Shown here piece by piece: positions 44,567-57,398 of a stretch of DNA of 64,000 nt. The stretch is from Malania oleifera (lineage: Eukaryota; Streptophyta; Magnoliopsida; Santalales; Ximeniaceae): positions 34,460,214-34,524,213 of the forward strand of contig NC_080417.1 of the NCBI RefSeq assembly GCF_029873635.1. Reading direction: 5' to 3'. Numbering within the stretch: position 1 is the first letter of the stretch; each line of letters begins with the position of its first letter. Position numbers and translations under genes: made by a program. The notes beneath the pieces were generated by a model that was given only the letters and a program-made list of their open reading frames with translations, was not told the origin of the DNA and made no database searches.

Positions 44567-46179
44567 TGTAATGTCCTGACCCGCCACGTGGACTCAAGGT
44601 GCTACTTTAGTGACGTTTGCATACCTGATACCATATTTATCAAAAATATATGCAGCGGAAATAATGAAACATTCTCCAAACATACATTGCCAGAGTTCTA
44701 AATTTTCTTTATACATAAAGTTTCCAAACATCCATAGTACAATTCGACCGGCAAAAAGACAACTAGCTTGGTCCATACCACCATAATACAAGTCCAATGA
44801 CTTGCAACATAATTTTACATACATCTGAGCTCATATAGATACTCACAAAAAGACTATTTTAACTTTCACCCCCTTTCCTGTTAAGCACGATTCCTAGTAT
44901 TTCCTGAAAAGATGATTTGTATAATGGGGTGAGACACTTCTCAGTAAAGAAGATTAAGTTAACATCAGTGTGTGGTTAGCATGCATTTAGTGTTTATAGA
45001 AAAACATTCATCCTTCATATAACTGAAAAAAACCATGTTACATTATACTTACTCTTCACAGTTAAAAATGTTCACCTCGTTTCCATAATATAAACCATTC
45101 AGTAATTACATAACATCATTTACATAAATCTACAGATATCCATAAAAAACAATCCCTAGGACTAAATGACATGCTTAACCCCCATGACGGGTTGTGCGGT
45201 CCGAAGGCTGGACTAAGCCTAGGGTGATACCGCCAAACAAAGTCGAACATACATCTACATCATACTACGACTACGCAAGCATCCGCAACTTGCTTGCGTG
45301 GTTCTGATTGCCCTACCACATCCTGAAAGTTTGGATTTCTAGGAAAGGTACACCCTCCACCAAGGCTAATCGGCTAAAACCACCCTACACTGCTATTTAG
45401 AACAGTGTGGGCGCACATAGCCACATAATGAATCCTTAGCAACGGTACCGTGCTCATAACATAACTGGTCCTCAGGGTTTCTAAAGCATACATGTAATTT
45501 AAATAATATAAAACCATATTTCATACCCATTATGTATAAAGCATGTCATTTAAAACTCTCAGCCCTCAGCCATCTTATAAAACTCCGCTCACAGCCGTTA
45601 AACATAATCCTAGCCCTCGCAGCCTCAAACATAATTCTGGCCCTTGCAGCCTTAAACATAATTTTGGCCTTTGTGGCCTCAAACATAACAATTCCTTGTA
45701 CTTTCATAAACAGTTCCAGTATTTCACAAACATTCATCATTTCGGTTATAAAACAGTACATACACATTATTCACCAACCACACAAATTTTAAGTATTTTA
45801 CACATAGCCCGTAGGCAACCAAGAAAAGATAGTATATTCGGTTTAGAAGATAAAACCAAGCTTCCTACCGTTCGTTTTTACTTAAAATAACATAGCATAT
45901 ATCCTAGGTTTGGAAAAGGGTATTTTAAACAATAAGTTTTCAAAACATCAACTGAAAACATAAATATACTTATCCCAAAAACATTTCATACAGTTCAAAT
46001 TCATTAAAAAACTGACTTAACTTAATTCCCTTATCTGATTCTGAAAAAGAAACCGAAATGGACCAAAAAATCAAAACCCTAGCTTTTCAAACCGGTAGAA
46101 AGACGAGAGCCTATAAGCCAGAAGGTGAGAGTGTAACAACCTCAAAATTCATACCATTTTATATATATTTATATGTATG

Positions 46180-46210
<31 letters not shown>

Positions 46211-47317
46211 CCATATCCGAACCTAAGCAGCGGAAACACATATCATGCAACCATTTACATATTTACAATGCAATACTAGAATTCTATATATATACAGACC
46301 ATAGTCACATAAAAATACCCCTCCAGCATCATCTACTCAAAAATACTCAACTCTGACAAAAACTCACCCTTTAACCAGGGTGGTCAAACAACTTTCTATC
46401 CGCGAGCCTAATCTGCTCGCCTAGCTGACTCACCTGAAAAATGGGGTGAGTTAACGTTTAGTAAGTGGAAATATGCTATTACTAGTGTCTGGCAACTAAG
46501 TTAAAGATACTTTTAAAATGATAACTGAACTGTAATGCAACAAATACTCTGTAAAGCATATCTTTCTTTCTCAATTTATAATATACTGTATCGTCTATAT
46601 TTTTTACTTTTCATACTGATAATATCATACTATACTCATCATATTCTGTAAAATTGTATACGTTTACATATCTATACTTTATCCCTGAGACTCTATACGT
46701 CATGATTTGACCCCTCATGACAGGATTGTGTGACCCATAGGCGGGACTTCATCTAGTCGGCCCTCCAGATAAGTCAATATACTCTACACTACCTCAACCC
46801 AGCCAAACTACATCCTCTCCTAGGCGCGGGACTGGCAGCTACCTTGTCTAACCGTCCTCCCTCTACCCAGCGTACTGGGGAGCTGCATCCTCTCCGAGCA
46901 CAGTTAGACGGTACCCATACACTATCTGAGATATGTGGTTGCACTCTATCTGTATATAGCAACGGTACCTTGCTCTGTATTTAATATCTGTACTGTATCT
47001 GTCGTAATCTTTCCACAAGGATCTGATACTATATACATATATACATATATATTCTTTTACTGTTTTTTTCATCATGTTTCCAAAATTACCATAACTCTAT
47101 CTTTCTGTACTGTAAATGTTGTAACCTCTGTATACTATATCCGTAGCATCTTGATGTTACCTCTGTATATCTATTTGTATACTCTGTCTATGTACTCTGT
47201 TTGTATACTCTGTACATTATGGTAATAGGAAACATGGTATACTATAACTTTGTATAAACTGTTTTGTATAAAGCTGTAATATAAATACTGATCTAAGTAA
47301 CACTGTATACATGTATA

Positions 47318-47374
<57 letters not shown>

Positions 47375-47528
47375 ATTTCATGAAACTATTGATATAAAAG
47401 CTGCGTATGCATGTATAATTCTCGGTATAATTTTCTGTGAATATATATCTGTATCAGCATATTCTGTATAACTCCATACACTTGTAAACTGTATATACTG
47501 TCTACTTTCATACATTCAGTATAGTATG

Positions 47529-47606
<78 letters not shown>

Positions 47607-48989
47607 TATAAAAACTATATAAATTGTATTGTCACATAAAAGTCTACTTAGGCCACACAAGTATTTAAACTCATAATCTGTAAATATTATATAATAAACT
47701 GGTACAAACATGTGTCGATGAAATCTCTAATAACATTATGAAAACTCCTAACATAGCATATTTCCCTTACCTTAACTCTGAAAAGCCCTTACAAAATTTG
47801 GCTCTATACCCGTAGGGTTCCTAACTCAACATCCTGAAAACACAATCCCCCAGAATAAAATATCAGTATTTCTTAGCCTACATCATTTCCTATAACTTCC
47901 AGAAAGTCAAAAACTAAATAAAAGACCTTACCCTGAATTTGGGATGAAATCCAACTTCGTTTTTCCGACGATCCGTTCTGGCAAACTTGTAGAGAATTCC
48001 ACCAGGAGCGTCGTGGTAGCTTTAGATCTTCGATCCGGTGAAAAATGGGCCCAAAAATGAAGAGAGAAGTGAGAGAGAGTCATAGAGAGAGAGAGAGAGA
48101 GGAGAGAGAGAAGGGCGCTGAAAATGACAAAATTTCCCGGTTTCCCTCCATTTATACTTCCAGATTCGTTAACGAGACACGTCACCTCTTCGACGAGTCT
48201 TTCATTAAATTCGTCGACGAAATTCAGGTTGCTCCATACCCCCTCTCGGTATTTTCTCGTCGACGATGCCCTGAATTCGTTGACGAATTTTCTTATGTAC
48301 TCGTCGACAAAGCCCTGTATTCGTCGACGAGTTTCCTTATGCACTCGTCGACGAAGCCTTGTATTCGTCGACGAGTTATGACAATCTCTTGAAATTATTA
48401 TTATCTTCAAAATGCGATGTCGTCGACGAACGCTTCTGCCTCTTTCTGTTTTTGTTTCCATTTTCCTCTTTCTTTAATATTGAATATCAATATTTTCTGG
48501 GTTGTTACAGAGAGAGTAAATAGGGAGTAAGAAGGAACTCGTAAGAGCCTCTTAGTGAAGAGAACTCAAAACCCTAGTAGAGCTCAAAAGGGGAGCTTTT
48601 GGAATTCCTTAAAAAATAAGCTCACTTCTATTTATAAGTGAGCAGTCCAGGAGAAAACCATCGACAGTTTTCCCTGTATCCACAAAACCGTCACGGTTTT
48701 GTGGTTGACTCGCCAAAACTGGCGACACTTTTTCCCATGCTTTATAAAACCGTCGACGGTTTTTGACCATGTCCCTTATATTCTTTCCTTCTCTTTTATT
48801 TTCCTTAATTTCCCTCTTTTATATTTATTTTCTTTTATTTTTCAAGTTCAAGTTTCTATAATTAATCTTATGAATTTATGAAACACATGAATGAATGACC
48901 TAATTAAATGTAGATACATATAATACATTCCAAGATACATGCTCTTTTTCAAAATAATTAATAAAATAATAATATTAAAATACACTAAC
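44567..48989 (-). mobile_element. Gypsy-type LTR, minus strand, split by a nested solo LTR
   Basis: The left end TGTAATGTCC (44567) is an LTR end on the minus strand. The inverse of 44880-44950 has the gypsy module (ttactgagaagtgtctcacc, then cttttcag/g). The right part (48515-48989) has a U3 with the 18-bp palindrome AAAACCGTCGACGGTTTT at 48746-48763 and a TATA-like tract (acttataaatag on minus, about 48636). The right boundary TGTTAGTG (near 48989 on minus) is provisional, chosen because a purine tract lies next to it. Two different LTRs fused at the solo LTR cannot be excluded. Confidence 0.55.
46132..48509 (-). mobile_element. Solo Ty3-gypsy-like LTR with TSD gagag
   Basis: TGTAACAACC..TTGTTACA ends are bounded by a perfect 5-bp duplication gagag (46127-46131 and 48510-48514). 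The 2378-base LTR read on minus has a U3 with many TTCGTCGACGAA-like palindromes (48176-48430), then a TATA region, and a variant of the acceptor-like module (cttactaaa.. then actcaccccatttttcag/g, inverse of about 46432-46470). No second LTR or internal region is present. It holds (TA)n and (GT)n microsatellites at 47326-47370 and 47529-47604. Confidence 0.8.
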
Positions 48990-49204
48990 AATCCCCCGCC
49001 CCCCTCATTTTAATATTATGTATGTACCATGCCTATAGAGAGTTTAACAATCAAAGAAAAATAATTATGCATAATGAAGGTGTGCTCTGCATTGAGTATT
49101 CACTTAGTGACAATAGTCTTTAGTGCAGAGCCAGTCTTAGACTTAAACTATGTTGCTTAATGGAAATACTCACTTAAAAAGATTTTGTAAGGGAATAATA
49201 AGAG
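48990..49204 (-). other. Retrotransposon 3' interior with polypurine tract (minus)
   Basis: The minus strand reads attaaaatgagggggg then cggggg right before the proposed LTR start, a polypurine tract. The rest has no coding signal. attaaaat and attttaat tracts on either side of the tract form a 12-bp inverted repeat. Confidence 0.4.
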
Positions 49205-50221
49205 GAGTATTTTGGCTTGGAGTATGAAAAAGGGGTCTCAAAAATTCAAAGAAAATATTTTCTAATTAAATCCCTAATCACTCCTTAATCTTGCGAATGA
49301 GGCCATATATATAGACATGACCAAAATTATGATCATTGGGGACAGCAAAGGTATTTTCAAATTTGTTTTAAATATGTTTTAAGAAATTAACCCAATTTAA
49401 CCCTTAATTACCCGCGATAATAATTGACCAACCCGAGACTTTCAGTTGACAGAGCCATAGGTTCGGTTGCCCAAATAGACACAATGGAAAAAACAAGTTT
49501 TTTCATGTTCGGGTGCCCGAGTTTATATTCGAGTGGTTAAACCAGGTGATTTTCCAAACGCTCGAGATTCAGTCACCTGTTCTTAAGTTCCGTAGCCCGA
49601 ACTTGACACTTCGATCACCTGAGGGTATTTTGAACGTGAAAGTTTGGGCATCCGAGTTGGTGGAAAAGTACCTGACATGAGTTTGGTCGGCCGTGGACAC
49701 TCAAGTCATTTGAGTTCAGTCACCCGAATCTAGGACAAATTTTTTATCGGTCAGCAGTTCTGTCGATCGAGGCAAAATACATTACCAAGTTCTGTTGCCC
49801 AAATCCATATGAATTTGCACATTTAAGTTCAATTTTAAAATATAAGATTCCCCAAATAATATATGTGATAATGGGGACATTCCTAAGTGCAAGTGCTGGG
49901 ACCTAGGGTCTTTCTAAGGTTATTTTGCTTACAGAAAAAATTCGACATCGGTCGATCGATCCCTAAGGTCATTGTAAGGTCTTGAGCTTATAGTCCTATA
50001 TGCATGATATGTAGATTATTACAAACCTTAGAATAAATGATTATTACACACCCAATTGAATGAAAAAAATACAACACTTAAAAGCAATAAGGGTCTTCAT
50101 TTTTCTTTGGGTCTACGAGTGCCATCATATGACATTGTCAATGAAAACCTGCACACACACTTGGCAACCATTAAATACCAAAGTATTTATCATAATCAAA
50201 ACAAAATATGACCCATAGGGT
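49205..50221 (-). mobile_element. Ty1-copia LTR, 5' half, minus strand
   Basis: On minus it begins ttgaccctatgggtcat and gttttgattatgataaatac, the same start as the LTR at 51157 (tgttgaccttataggtcac). Decayed 'ggtcgatcga' and 'gggtgaccgaa' motifs mark U3, and tatatatagacatgac (plus, 49300) the promoter zone. The 3' half is missing on the left. Confidence 0.65.
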
Positions 50222-50850
50222 CAATAAGACGCTGCTTCAATTCCTGGAAGCTGTACTCGCACTCACTAGTCCAATCAAACCTACTGTTTTTCCTCGTAAG
50301 TTGCATCAGGGACTTGAAAATATAGAGAAACCTTCGACGAACCGACGATAGTACCCTGCAAGACCTAAGAAACTTCTAATCTCATGTATGTTCTTCTATC
50401 TTGCCCAATCAACTATGGCCTCTACTTTGCTTGGGTACATTGAAACCCCCTCTCTGAACACTACATGTCCCAGAAATGCAACATGTTCCAGCCAGAACAT
50501 TTCTTAAATTTAGCAAATAACTTCTTCTCTCTGAGTACTTGAAATACCAGCCTCAAATGAGCTTCATACTCTACAGAACTCCTCGAATAAATCAGGATGT
50601 CATCAATAAACACTACGATGAACTGATCTAAGTACCCGTGGAACACCTTGTTCATTAGGTCCATGAATGCTGCAGACGCATTCGTCAAACTGAACGACAT
50701 AACCAGAAATTCGTAATGGACATACCGGGTTCAGAAAGCTGTCTTCGATACATTCTCTGATTTCACCTTTAACTGATGATACCCGGATCGCAGATCTTTC
50801 TTAAAGAAAACTTGAGATAGATGACATCACCTTTAACTGATGATACACAA
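50222..50850 (-). pseudogene. Gypsy reverse transcriptase fragment
   Basis: Minus-strand residues include 'YHQLKVKSENVSKTAF', '[20 protein letters not shown]', '[20 protein letters not shown]' (catalytic FIDD kept) and, after frame breaks, 'FDWTSECEYSFQELKQRL' at the RT-RNase H border. It is cut by a copia LTR at 50221. A 19-base piece, cacctttaactgatgatac, is duplicated at 50763 and 50828, a small local duplication at its N-terminal side. Confidence 0.75.
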
Positions 50851-51141
50851 TAATAGTGGGTTATGATTGGGAATGATTTATTTTCAAACGGCATGCTGCT
50901 GAATTTTTTTTCTTTTTTCCCAATATACCTTCTGTATCTAAATGACATACTTTGCCTTTGCGCTTTATTGCTTAACCCTTTTTGCTGTTTCCAAAAGGGG
51001 GAGAAAGGGCAAAAGTGGGGTAAGACTGTACTTAATTATGCTTAACCTTTTATTACCCATTACTTTAATTATCTTTATGCATAAAGTCAGGGAGAGCCTT
51101 TCTTGGCTAAACCCATTTTTGCATAAAGTATTTGTCATCAT

Positions 51142-51156
51142 AAAAAAGGGGGAGAT
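51142..51156 (+). other. Polypurine tract of a copia element
   Basis: aaaaaagggggagat directly precedes the LTR start TGTTGACC. The non-coding 3' interior of the element precedes it from about 50870. Confidence 0.8.
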
Positions 51157-53141
51157 TGTTGACCTTATAGGTCACACCCAATTTTGATTATGACAAATAC
51201 TCTTGGTACTAATGGTTGTACTGAGAATTGCATGCAGGTTCACCTTGTGCGCGCTTCAGGACTAAAAGACATATCATGATGGCGTGTGGTGTTCGTGCCA
51301 AAGAATGAAGATCTATGTGTTGTATTTTGTATTTGTTAATTTATTTCTTCAATTTGGGATGTATTTTATTATGAACTGTGCATTCATATGGCTTGTAATA
51401 ATTTGCATCATGCATGGTAGGTAGGTATGCTCAAAATGACCATAGTTGGACCTTAGGTACCTACACTAAGAATACAAGTCCCCTACATCACTTATCATAA
51501 TCAAGGGAATCAAAATAAGGCTAAAATAAACTTAATGGGAAAAGATAAGAGGGTTCGGGCGATTGAACCTATGTCGTGTAAAACGGCTCAGGCGACCGAA
51601 CAAGTCAACATGTTGACTTGGTCTTCAGGCACCCAAGCCTATTTTGAACATATCTTCCTCACGTACACAAAAGTTTGTCAGAACACTTTTCAACTACTCA
51701 GGTGACCGATCGTTTACATTTAAAAAAGGGGTCAGGCGACCGAATTGCCTAGTTCGGTTAACCGAACTGTGAACCGGACACCCGAAGTATCTAACAAATT
51801 GCTACTGACTTTGCTTCAGCCAACTGACTCACCCTTCAGGCACCCAAACCTCTAAAAGATGTATTTTTTACTATGTTTGTTCGGGCACTCGAACCTTTGG
51901 CCGAGCACCCGAACCTCGCGGTTAAAATATTTTTTACCGAATTTTTAAATGGGGTAAAAAGGGTTAATATTCTTAATGGTCCTTTAAACAAATTTAATTA
52001 TACCCACTATGTCCCCAATGGTCAAAAATTCCTCCTTGCCTATATATACCCATTCATCTGTCATAATTAGCAATTTTTAGTAAACTTGATTAAGGCAAAA
52101 TTTTCTCAACTTTCAAAACCCTATATTAGCCAAATAATACTTCCAAACACTCACATACTCCTCATTCTTGATTTCTCCAAGCACTGTGAGTATTTTCTAA
52201 AGGCTATTGTGCTTAATCTCTGTAGCTAAAACTCTCACTTGCATTATTATTTGATTGCTTTTATTTGAGAGTTTAGCATTAAAGTCCTTCCACCGATTTC
52301 ATTTGATAAATCTAGTTGAAAAGACTTTGAGAGTTGAGGTTCTTGCATTATTGTTGTAAGTTACCTAAACCTAAATTTTGTGTACAAAAATCCTTTTCAA
52401 AAGCTAGTACTTCAAACAACTCCATTGTACCATGAATATTAGAATACATTATTGAGTTTGTTTGTTTGAACTTGCTTAGCATATTTTGAAACCCTAATAT
52501 GATATTGTATTATTCACATAGCATGTTTCAAATATTGTGTGAATATACACTCTACATCTGAACTAAAAATCTATACGTGATTGAGTGTTTAGCACACATT
52601 AGAGCACTGAGCATATTTACATATCATTCGTGCTTGCATTATTGATTGAACTATATTGGTGCACACATCTGCTTGTCTAGAAGCGTATTTTCGTGTACAA
52701 ACATTTTATACACATTGGTTGTATTTCAGGCACGGGCCTGAAGAGGGAGACTAGCCCTGTGGAATAGTCCCGGATTGGCTTTGACCCAGTTAGGAAAGTT
52801 AGGTGCGCCATCCTGTTAAGGCATGTCGATTGAGGTCAGCCCCTTGAATTGACCTGGTTGTATTAGGTGCTGCTCTACCCGTTTAAGTGAGCATTATAGT
52901 GGTAAACCTTGTGCTGATGTGGTCAAGGTGGGGACATAGGCACAGTTGGCTGAACCCTGATAACATATTGTGCATGTTCTTTACATTTCCATACTTTACC
53001 TTTATTACACATGTATGTTTATTTGTTGATTGTGTAGACTGACCCTAGGTTGGATTGTACTATTGATAAAACCAGTTAACCTAGGCGTTAAATTTTAAAT
53101 ACCCAATTCACCCCCCTCTTGGGGTTGCACCAAATCTAACA
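51157..53141 (+). mobile_element. 3' LTR of a Ty1-copia element (SIRE-like)
   Basis: 1985 bases, TGTTGACC..CTAACA. U3 carries 'ggcgaccgaac'-type motifs (51550-51910). A TATA-like tatatataccc lies at about 52041, and the end has acccaattcacccccctctt. It is the best complete copy of this LTR type in the window. Its 3' end abuts the gag of another copia element at 53142. Confidence 0.8.
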
Positions 53142-53830
53142 GATCCTTCTTTCTGCATTCAGTACTAATCAATGCAGTACAAATAACATCAAAAGTAACT
53201 CTATCTTTTCCATACAATAAAGTGGTGGTCAGATGTTCATAATCATTAGGGAGAGAATTCAGTAACAATATGGCTTTATCCTTATCTTTCACATTTTCAT
53301 CCAAATTTAACAAATCGGCCAAAATTTTATTGAAAACATTTATATCGTCATGAATCGAAAAACCTGGTTGATATTGGAAGCGAAACAATTTCTTTTTCAA
53401 ATAGAGCCAATTTTCTAAACTCTTGGTCATAAATGTATCATCCAATATCTTCTACAATTTTTTTGCAGATGTCTCCCTCATAACACAATATTTTTTATTC
53501 TTAGCAAGGCACAAACGAATCGTACGACATGCCTGACGATTGATCTTTTCCTAATTTCTGTCACCCATATCCGCTAGTTTATCATCCAAAGCAATATCTA
53601 ATTTTTACTAATACAAGATGTCCGTCACCTCACATTGCCACATATCAAAATAATTGGTACCATCAAATTTCTTCACCTCAAACCAAGCATTAGCTATTGT
53701 CTTTGACGATAATGTCGAAGTCGTTGGGGTTGGAGTTCGTGTGGATAGAGTTTCTTTTACTGCAGTTTTTGCCATCTTCTATATATTCAATGGCAACCAA
53801 CAAAGCAAAAGGCCTAGGATGAATAGTACG
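53142..53830 (-). pseudogene. Copia gag, truncated by the LTR
   Basis: Minus-strand Gag of the UBN2 type: 'LENWLYLKKKLFRFQYQPGF', 'INVFNKILADLLNLDENVKD', 'AILLLNSLPNDYEHLTTTLL' and 'DVICTALISTE'. The upstream frame (53830-53470) has stops. The 3' part of gag and all of pol are missing because the LTR at 51157-53141 abuts at 53141. It is the 5' end of an older minus-strand element. Confidence 0.75.
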
Positions 53831-54012
53831 TACTAATTGTGTCTACTTTGTTTTATCCTATGAAATTTCACTTTAACCAGGTCGACCTCTAGGTTGTGAC
53901 TGAGCCGCAATGGTCTCTGAGCACTCGCTTAGACAAGATCTTTCTTAGGCATCAAATTTGGAACCAAGGATCCTAATAGAGGAACACCTCCATATCGACA
54001 CTATTCAACCTA

Positions 54013-54026
54013 GTTCTAATACCAAT
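54013..54026 (-). other. Primer-binding site of the truncated copia element
   Basis: The minus strand reads TTGGTATTAGAAC just inside the LTR that begins at 54030, a variant of the initiator tRNA-Met primer sequence. Confidence 0.6.
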
Positions 54027-54029
54027 TGT

Positions 54030-54640
54030 TGTGTCGGGCACCCCACTTATGTCAAACATTAATATTACAACTAATGATATTGAATATATAAAAAAACTAA
54101 AGCAATGCAAGAACTAATAATAAAAGAAAGTAAAAAAAATAAGGGAATAATTTAACGAGATTCGGTACAGAATAACCTACGTCCTCGGGTGTCGACGATC
54201 AATCAACTACTTTTTGACAAAGTACAACTTTGAGATGTGTTTTACAAATGGAGAATTGAACCCTTTATATATTTTCAACCTCAAATTCAAAAAATACTTT
54301 TCACCAATGTGGGACAAACAAAGAAAAAATTCAAAATAATTTTTCTACCAATGTAAAACTTTTCTACCAATGTGGGACAAAAAATAGTAGTAAAAAATAA
54401 AGAAAAATTATATGTGAAAAAAATAAAATAAAATAAGTGGAGCCCGGGGCACTTTCCTCTATGGCTCAGACACACAAAGAGAGGGGGAGGGTAAAAATAG
54501 TTGGACTGAAGAGAAAAAAAAAAAAAAAACAATTGCCACGTTTCAGTTCCATATGCATTTGGTGCTTCACAATTCATGCATAGATGGAAAATGCTAAAAG
54601 ACCCGGGCCTACCATGATACACACTCACATTGCGTAGCTT
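54030..54640 (-). mobile_element. 5' LTR of the truncated copia element
   Basis: The inner end is TGTGTCGGGC on plus (CA end on minus). Phrases such as acgagattcggtacag and cctacgtcctcgggtg match the usual copia U5/R layout, also seen at 13510-13560. The outer end is not sharp; about 54640 is an estimate. Confidence 0.55.
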
Positions 54641-55880
54641 TACTCCATATAGATAGATATAAATCTTCTTCTTTTTTATTTTTTTGCATTATTTTTAGAG
54701 TGAGACAAAGTTCATTTAAATTCTAAATTAAAATGTGTTATTATAGAGTTAACATGATGCTAAAAGATTGTTGAGTCGTGACAATGGAGAGGTTTGTGAC
54801 TTTGTTAACCAAGTTATGAGATTGGAAGACAATATCTTATATATAGTTAGTTTTGAAAATATATTTTATTTTTTAAGATAATTACAAAATTCTTTTTTGT
54901 TTTTATTAAGTATATAATACTAGTTTTGGAAAAGATAAGAAGAACAAACTTTTTATTTTTTATTTCAAAAATTTTAAAGATTCAAAATTTTTGGGTGGTT
55001 GAGATCTCGACATCATTCTTATCTCTTTACCAAAAGTGAATAAACTGCACCCACCATTATAAATAACACTGACAGCTAAAGAGTGTTCTTGTGAAATAAA
55101 ATACAAAATCTCTTCTAATCTCTCATTTATCCTTCCTTACTACTAGACCTAATTTTTATAAATACATACATAATTTTTAAAATATAAAATCCTAACTATA
55201 ACTATATGAGCACGAACATCACTTTCACTTTACCTTCTATTCTTATTTAAGAAATTAGGACTATAAATGAGTTGAATTGCGCCTAAGTTAGAACTAGCTC
55301 AAGGTAGAAAATTCAAGTTCGGGTCTGGCCCAACTCCATTAAAACACCAGCTACACTTTTATGTTAATCTACAATGATGATGACCTATAATGAAATCTAT
55401 TTATTCGACGTGGGAGCACTAGTAATCATTGTTCTTTTAATTTGGGTGGGGAACCCTAGACACAATGTAAGGGTGGGAGTACATGGAATGGGTACAAAGG
55501 CATATGAGAGTAGTACTATTGAGAGGGCAGCCGAGTCCACTGTTAGGGGTTCTGAGTTCTCAAACCTCATGATGGTGTCTCCCGTCCCTTGGCCTAGGTA
55601 AGTGGGTACTGTAATATATTGATGGTGCAGGAGTCGTCACTCAACTCGATCACCCCATGTTGCCTTTGGTCTTCAGTCCATCAAATCCAAAGTGTTGCTT
55701 TTGGATTTCGAAGAATATTCTGTGTTCCCCTCCTTTTTCTTTTTCTCCCCTTACAGCCACAGGATGCGCGCCTCTGTCCACGTGTCCGCCGAGGGCTGCC
55801 TGATGGACCGCCATTCATGAACCCTAATTTATCTTTGGCTTATTATATCCAATTGGCCAATTGGGGTCTCCCCCCCTCCC

Positions 55881-55927
<47 letters not shown>

Positions 55928-56258
55928 ATAAAGCAAATTGAACGATTACATAGTGCCCGCATGCTAGTAGTAAGCTGTATTCTTTTTTGTTCTAAATGAA
56001 TTAAATTGTTAAATTAATTGGTTTGCTATGTCATTGCAATCGATATACTCACAATGTCTTTCTGTAATAATTATTTGGGGGAGAAAGATTAAAAGCACAA
56101 AATCTAATCTTTATTCTCAAGGAAATTTTCAAAGTCTCTTTATAATATAATTACCCTTCCTATCCGCGCATAAAACTTGTCTAACTGTGCATTTTCTATG
56201 GTTCCGTTTTGAAACTAAGAAAATATTAAATATATATATATATATATATCAAGAAATT

Positions 56259-56381
56259 CTCATTTTCATGTTTTGTTATAAAGGAAAATGAGAAAGAATA
56301 TTAAAAAAAAAAGACATCAACTCATTTTCATATTTTGTTATAAAGGAAAATGAGAAAGAATATTAAAAAAAAAGACATCAA
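56259..56381 (+). repeat. Tandem duplication of a 62-bp hairpin unit
   Basis: Two head-to-tail copies (56259-56320 and 56321-56381) are nearly identical. Each starts ctcattttc and has the inverse gaaaatgag after about 16 bases, so each could fold into a 9-bp stem. Confidence 0.85.
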
Positions 56382-57351
56382 ATTTATAAACAAAATTTTG
56401 ATTTTATACATCATTAATATTTTATTTTTTCTAATTTTAATTATATTAAAATAATATTTAATTTTTAAGAATATTTAATAAAGAATGAAAAATATAAAAT
56501 TAGTATTGTTGCTGTTTTTTGTTTTTGTTTCTCAACAGTGAAAAGAAAAAACATATTATAAAAACGCATTTGTTTCTATTGTCGGTTTTATGTTTTGGTT
56601 ACCGATTTTCACCTGTTTGCGAAAAAATTGAAAGTCAAATTTTATGATTTTCAGTTGTTTTAGTAACTTATTGGAAAAACTTTTAAAATCCAAAAATAAT
56701 CTTTTTTGGATTAAATTGTTGCTTTTATACACTTTAAAATTAAAATTGAATAATTTTATGAATTTATATATAATTAAAATAAAAATATACACAAATTTTT
56801 TAAAAAAAAAAATTAAAGCCAATTACAAAATGTTTTTTCTATTTTTCAATTATCATGTCTAATAAAATTTTTATTGTAAAGTAAAATTTGAAAGCAAGAA
56901 AATCAAGTAAAATAATTATAATAAATTTTATTTTTATTTGTAATTTTTTTTATTTTAATCATATTTTTATAATATTTTGAATGAAAGATGAAAGTGAGAA
57001 TTTTTTTTTTTATTTAGATTTTTAATTTGTATTAATTTTATAAATATTAATGAAATAGGTTATTGATTTTTAATTTTTAATTTGTAGTTTTTGGTTTTGT
57101 TTGGCAAATGTTTAGTTAGATTGATATTATGGTATATAGTAAACCCACGCAGTAAACTTCTCCATTAAAATACAGCACGCACTCTCAAGCTAGGGATCCT
57201 TCAGCGGCGACTCCATTTCAACGCAGCTAATCAGCTCTACCTACGTTGCAGTGGCACTGCAATAAAAAAGAAATAATAAGAAACAGGAGCAAATTTAAGA
57301 TAATGCGAAAGATGAGGAGATAATCAGAAAAGACAGAAACAGAAAACAGAA

Positions 57352-57398
57352 AGAGAAAGAGAAAGAGAAAGAGGTGAAGGTGAAGGTGAAGGTGAAGG
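57352..57398. repeat. Hexamer runs (GAGAAA)n and (GTGAAG)n
   Basis: Four-unit runs of each hexamer are adjacent, giving a purine-only strand of nearly 70 bases. The open frame read from it (LHLHLH, FLFLF) is a repeat artefact. Confidence 0.7.

Noticed and set aside
47508..47711. Minus-strand open frame rich in His-Thr repeats
   Set aside because: It is a translation of the (GT)n and (TA)n microsatellite inside the solo LTR.
55374..55999. Possible small gene in the 55.4-56.0 kb region
   Set aside because: Two unrelated short frames end in (CT)n low complexity; no splice pattern or family motif supports a gene.
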